From Mucilaginibacter empetricola (GTDB lineage: Bacteria; Bacteroidota; Bacteroidia; Sphingobacteriales; Sphingobacteriaceae), in assembly GCF_024808665.1 (NCBI RefSeq), contig NZ_JANUBZ010000013.1, forward strand, positions 62,001 through 126,000: a DNA stretch of 64,000 bases, written 5' to 3'. This document shows positions 62,103 through 64,000 of this stretch, piece by piece; the first letter of the stretch is position 1; each line of letters opens with the position of its first letter. Under the pieces are notes generated by a model. That model made no database searches. It was not told the DNA's origin and worked only from the letters and a program-made list of their open reading frames with translations. The position numbers were made by a program, and so were the translations under genes.

Positions 62103-63197
62103 CTAAACTTTTTCTTTCTGAAGCAATGCCGGAACTGTCTTCATCAAAATCTTCAGATCGAGCCAAAACGAATAATTTTGTGCGTAAAAATTATCCAGTT
62201 TTTTCCTTTCACGTTCAGACATATCTTGTTTGCCTCGTTTACTAATTTGCCATAAGCCAGTTAAACCGGCAGGCCCCAAAAAACGCATAGACCATTCGTT
62301 TGATGTCAGCATCTCAGCCTCATAAACGGGTAGGGGCCGGTTTCCAACTAAAGACATATTGCCCAGCAAAATATTAAAAAGTTGAGGCAATTCGTCAAGG
62401 CTCGAATTTCGTAAAAAATTGCCAAGTTTGGTTACCCGCGGATCGTCCTTAATTTTAACAAATGCAGCTTTTGTGCCTCCATTCTCACTTACGTACTGAT
62501 TTTGTGTTGATAACTCAACCAACATTTTATCAGCATCAACTCGCATTGAACGGAATTTGTAAAAATCAAACACCTGGTAACCCGTTCCAACCCGTTTGCT
62601 TTTATAAATAACAGGCCCCTTTGAGCCCAGTTTTATGGCGATAACAATGATCAGCATAATGGGCGACAGTAGAAGAATCATTGTTCCTGATATAAAAAGA
62701 TCAATGAAACGCTTACCAGTCGGCATACGGTATTCGATATCAACTTCCTTAACTATTTCGTCGAGCCTGGGCTTAATCAGTTTAAACTTTACCAAAAAGT
62801 TTAAACGTTCGCGCAAATCCGACATGTTGAACGGATAGATATAAAAATCATGCACTTTTAAGCGCATGGCTGTTAATTTTAAGTCTTTATTATTTGACAG
62901 CGATATCAGAACAATAATAACACCATTAAACAGAAAGTTCTTTTTCAGCCGTTCCGTTAAAGCAAAACATTCTCCCTCTTCATCTACTTCAAGCAAAATA
63001 ATTTCGGGGATACTTAGTATAGATTGATTACCAAGATATTCCTCAATTTGTGTTAAATTATTATTGAAAACTATACGGAAGTATGGATTAAGTTCACTGG
63101 CTACAAGCTCCTTTAACTCCAAACCTGCGTACGCAATCCTGATGTGCGAACCTGCATTTTCATTCCACTCAGAAGCTAGGGGATGCGTCATATACAT
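62103..63197 (-). CDS. Pseudo-receiver fused to an initiating sugar-phosphate transferase
   Basis: The 364-residue protein has an N-terminal receiver-like domain (about 18-138) and a C-terminal polyprenyl-phosphate sugar-phosphotransferase (about 160-364). The latter has one membrane helix (about 165-189), KFRSMRVDAD, LRNSSLDELPQL and the MSLVGNRPLP motif, as in WcaJ/WbaP-type enzymes that start repeat-unit synthesis on undecaprenyl phosphate. In the receiver the phosphoacceptor Asp position reads LLEVDEEG and the conserved Lys of KPF is Tyr (YPF), so it is probably not phosphorylated. The start overlaps the upstream receiver gene by about 29 bases (ATG 63191 is an alternative). Confidence 0.88.
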   Translation of the reverse strand: MYMTHPLASEWNENAGSHIRIAYAGLELKELVASELNPYFRIVFNNNLTQIEEYLGNQSILSIPEIILLEVDEEGECFALTERLKKNFLFNGVIIVLISLSNNKDLKLTAMRLKVHDFYIYPFNMSDLRERLNFLVKFKLIKPRLDEIVKEVDIEYRMPTGKRFIDLFISGTMILLLSPIMLIIVIAIKLGSKGPVIYKSKRVGTGYQVFDFYKFRSMRVDADKMLVELSTQNQYVSENGGTKAAFVKIKDDPRVTKLGNFLRNSSLDELPQLFNILLGNMSLVGNRPLPVYEAEMLTSNEWSMRFLGPAGLTGLWQISKRGKQDMSERERKKLDNFYAQNYSFWLDLKILMKTVPALLQKEKV

Positions 63198-63558
63198 TTA
63201 GTACTTGTGCAATTGCAGATTTTAATGAAGTGGGATTAAAAGGCTTAGGCATATAGGCATCAACCTGAAATGGCATGTTATTTACCTGCTCTTCGAGGTC
63301 ATGCGCGGCTGATAACATAAAAATAGGGATGTCTCGAAAAAGGCCGCTTATTTTAACGTTTTTTATGAATGACTGTCCATCAAAATACGGCATTTGAAGG
63401 TCAGAAATAATTAACTCGGGAATATTGCCATCCTCCAGCCAGGAGAATGCATCTATACCACTATTTCTTACTATTATTTCGTAATCTTTAGAAAGAATAA
63501 AATTCAGCAGCTTTAAAATACTCAAGTCGTCATCAACAATTAGAATCCTTTTTTTCAT
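63169..63558 (-). CDS. Stand-alone response-regulator receiver protein
   Basis: The 129-residue protein is a single CheY-like receiver domain with acidic triad Asp10/Asp11, phosphoacceptor Asp53 (IISDLQMP), Ser83 (MLSAA) and Lys105 (MPKPF). No output domain. First gene of the exopolysaccharide unit and overlapping the transferase that carries a degenerate receiver, so phosphorylation here may control the initiating enzyme. No histidine kinase is nearby. Confidence 0.92.
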   Translation of the reverse strand: MKKRILIVDDDLSILKLLNFILSKDYEIIVRNSGIDAFSWLEDGNIPELIISDLQMPYFDGQSFIKNVKISGLFRDIPIFMLSAAHDLEEQVNNMPFQVDAYMPKPFNPTSLKSAIAQVLNVYDASPSF

Positions 63559-63849
63559 ATTGTGCCCATCTGATTTTTTCTTTGAATTTTACTTCAATAC
63601 GTATTTTTCCCTTAAAAGTTATAAATATCAATAATTTGAAAATCAAAGAGTATTGTGCAAACTACGATAATACTAGTTTTAAAGTTTTTTGAATCGTCAA
63701 AAAGAATATATCCGGCAATAAAAATAGCCAAATAAGCTAAATAACCTATGTTTATTAAGAAATTATAAACTGTTGATAATAAATATATTAGCTAATGTTT
63801 AACTATTGATGGTGTATTTTATTAATTTAAAGTTAATAATTATGGATTA
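63559..63849. other. 291-base gene-free interval upstream of the exopolysaccharide locus
   Basis: Very AT-rich, with no reading frame of note and no clear TAnnTTTG for the leftward operon. It should hold the operon promoter. Confidence 0.5.
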
Positions 63850-64000
63850 TTAGAATTGAATATCCCAAAACCTTATATCATTAGCCGAACTATTGCTGCA
63901 AACACTTGCTGCGTATTTTATATCGGGCGTAAATGAAGTGACAAAAAGATTGGAAATTGAAGAAATAAGATTACTGTTGGCAAAATAAGTTCCATCTGCA
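63850..64000 (-). CDS. C-terminal end of a leftward gene (start outside window)
   Basis: The last 49 codons of a minus-strand frame enter from the right edge and stop at TAA (63852-63850). The visible part (ADGTYFANSNLISSISNLFV..., ending NDIRFWDIQF) is rich in Ser and Asn with a single Cys and looks like the end of an extracellular or beta-rich protein. I cannot assign a family. Confidence 0.55.
   Translation of the reverse strand, partial: ADGTYFANSNLISSISNLFVTSFTPDIKYAASVCSNSSANDIRFWDIQF

Overview
The window reads as chromosomal DNA of a Bacteroidota bacterium, most likely family Sphingobacteriaceae (a Mucilaginibacter- or Pedobacter-like organism). Reasons: AT-rich DNA of roughly 40 % GC; Bacteroidota-type promoters (TTTG, then TAnnTTTG about 20 bases on) and few Shine-Dalgarno sites; futalosine menaquinone synthesis (mqnC); type B L31; a GlmU-like/TpiA/PrmA run; many small lipoproteins. 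I saw no rRNA, tRNA, CRISPR array, insertion sequence or phage gene.

Layout. 1-13500 is housekeeping: the end of a membrane-anchored protein of unknown function, DUF423-priA, pcm, smpB, a manganese unit (mntR-mntH, MntH carrying a universal-stress domain) behind a large perfect palindrome, an Lrp regulator, ung, lysS and a HAD phosphatase. 13500-21000 has an acyl-CoA ligase, a tandem SnoaL protein, a double-glycine-leader peptide with six cysteines, the iscS-iscU-iscA unit, methylmalonyl-CoA epimerase and an NHL-repeat lipoprotein. 21000-30300 has L31, a GlmU-like protein, tpiA, prmA, an XRE regulator, scpB-mqnC and a tandem ABC ATPase.

30383-33295 is the most interesting block. Three paralogous small lipoproteins face away from an ECF sigma factor. 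The sigma gene is followed by a membrane protein that joins an anti-sigma-like cytoplasmic end to a periplasmic HtrA-type serine protease with an intact His/Asp/Ser triad. Two lipoprotein genes and the sigma gene share one two-part element, GGGTTAC-N15-GTATTAAG, with identical spacing. I read this as a self-contained, autoregulated envelope-sensing circuit in which the anti-sigma factor may carry its own protease.

33358-48039 holds a broken-up complex I operon (nuoAB, nuoC and nuoD at three places, nuoC coupled to pdxH), a JmjC-type cupin, purK-purE, YqgE, a fasciclin protein, an esterase, threonine aldolase and an aldo/keto reductase.

48162-63558 is one leftward exopolysaccharide locus. In transcription order it encodes a receiver domain, a pseudo-receiver fused to an initiating sugar-phosphate transferase, a half-size TolC-like protein, a Wzc-like co-polymerase without a tyrosine tail, a 45-residue membrane peptide, a Wzy-like polymerase, an acetyltransferase, a flippase, two glycosyltransferases, a one-module NRPS-like enzyme (adenylation-carrier-thioesterase) and two more glycosyltransferases. 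The NRPS-like enzyme suggests that the polymer or its lipid-linked unit carries an amino acid; a hand-read specificity code resembles that for glycine. The window ends inside another leftward gene.
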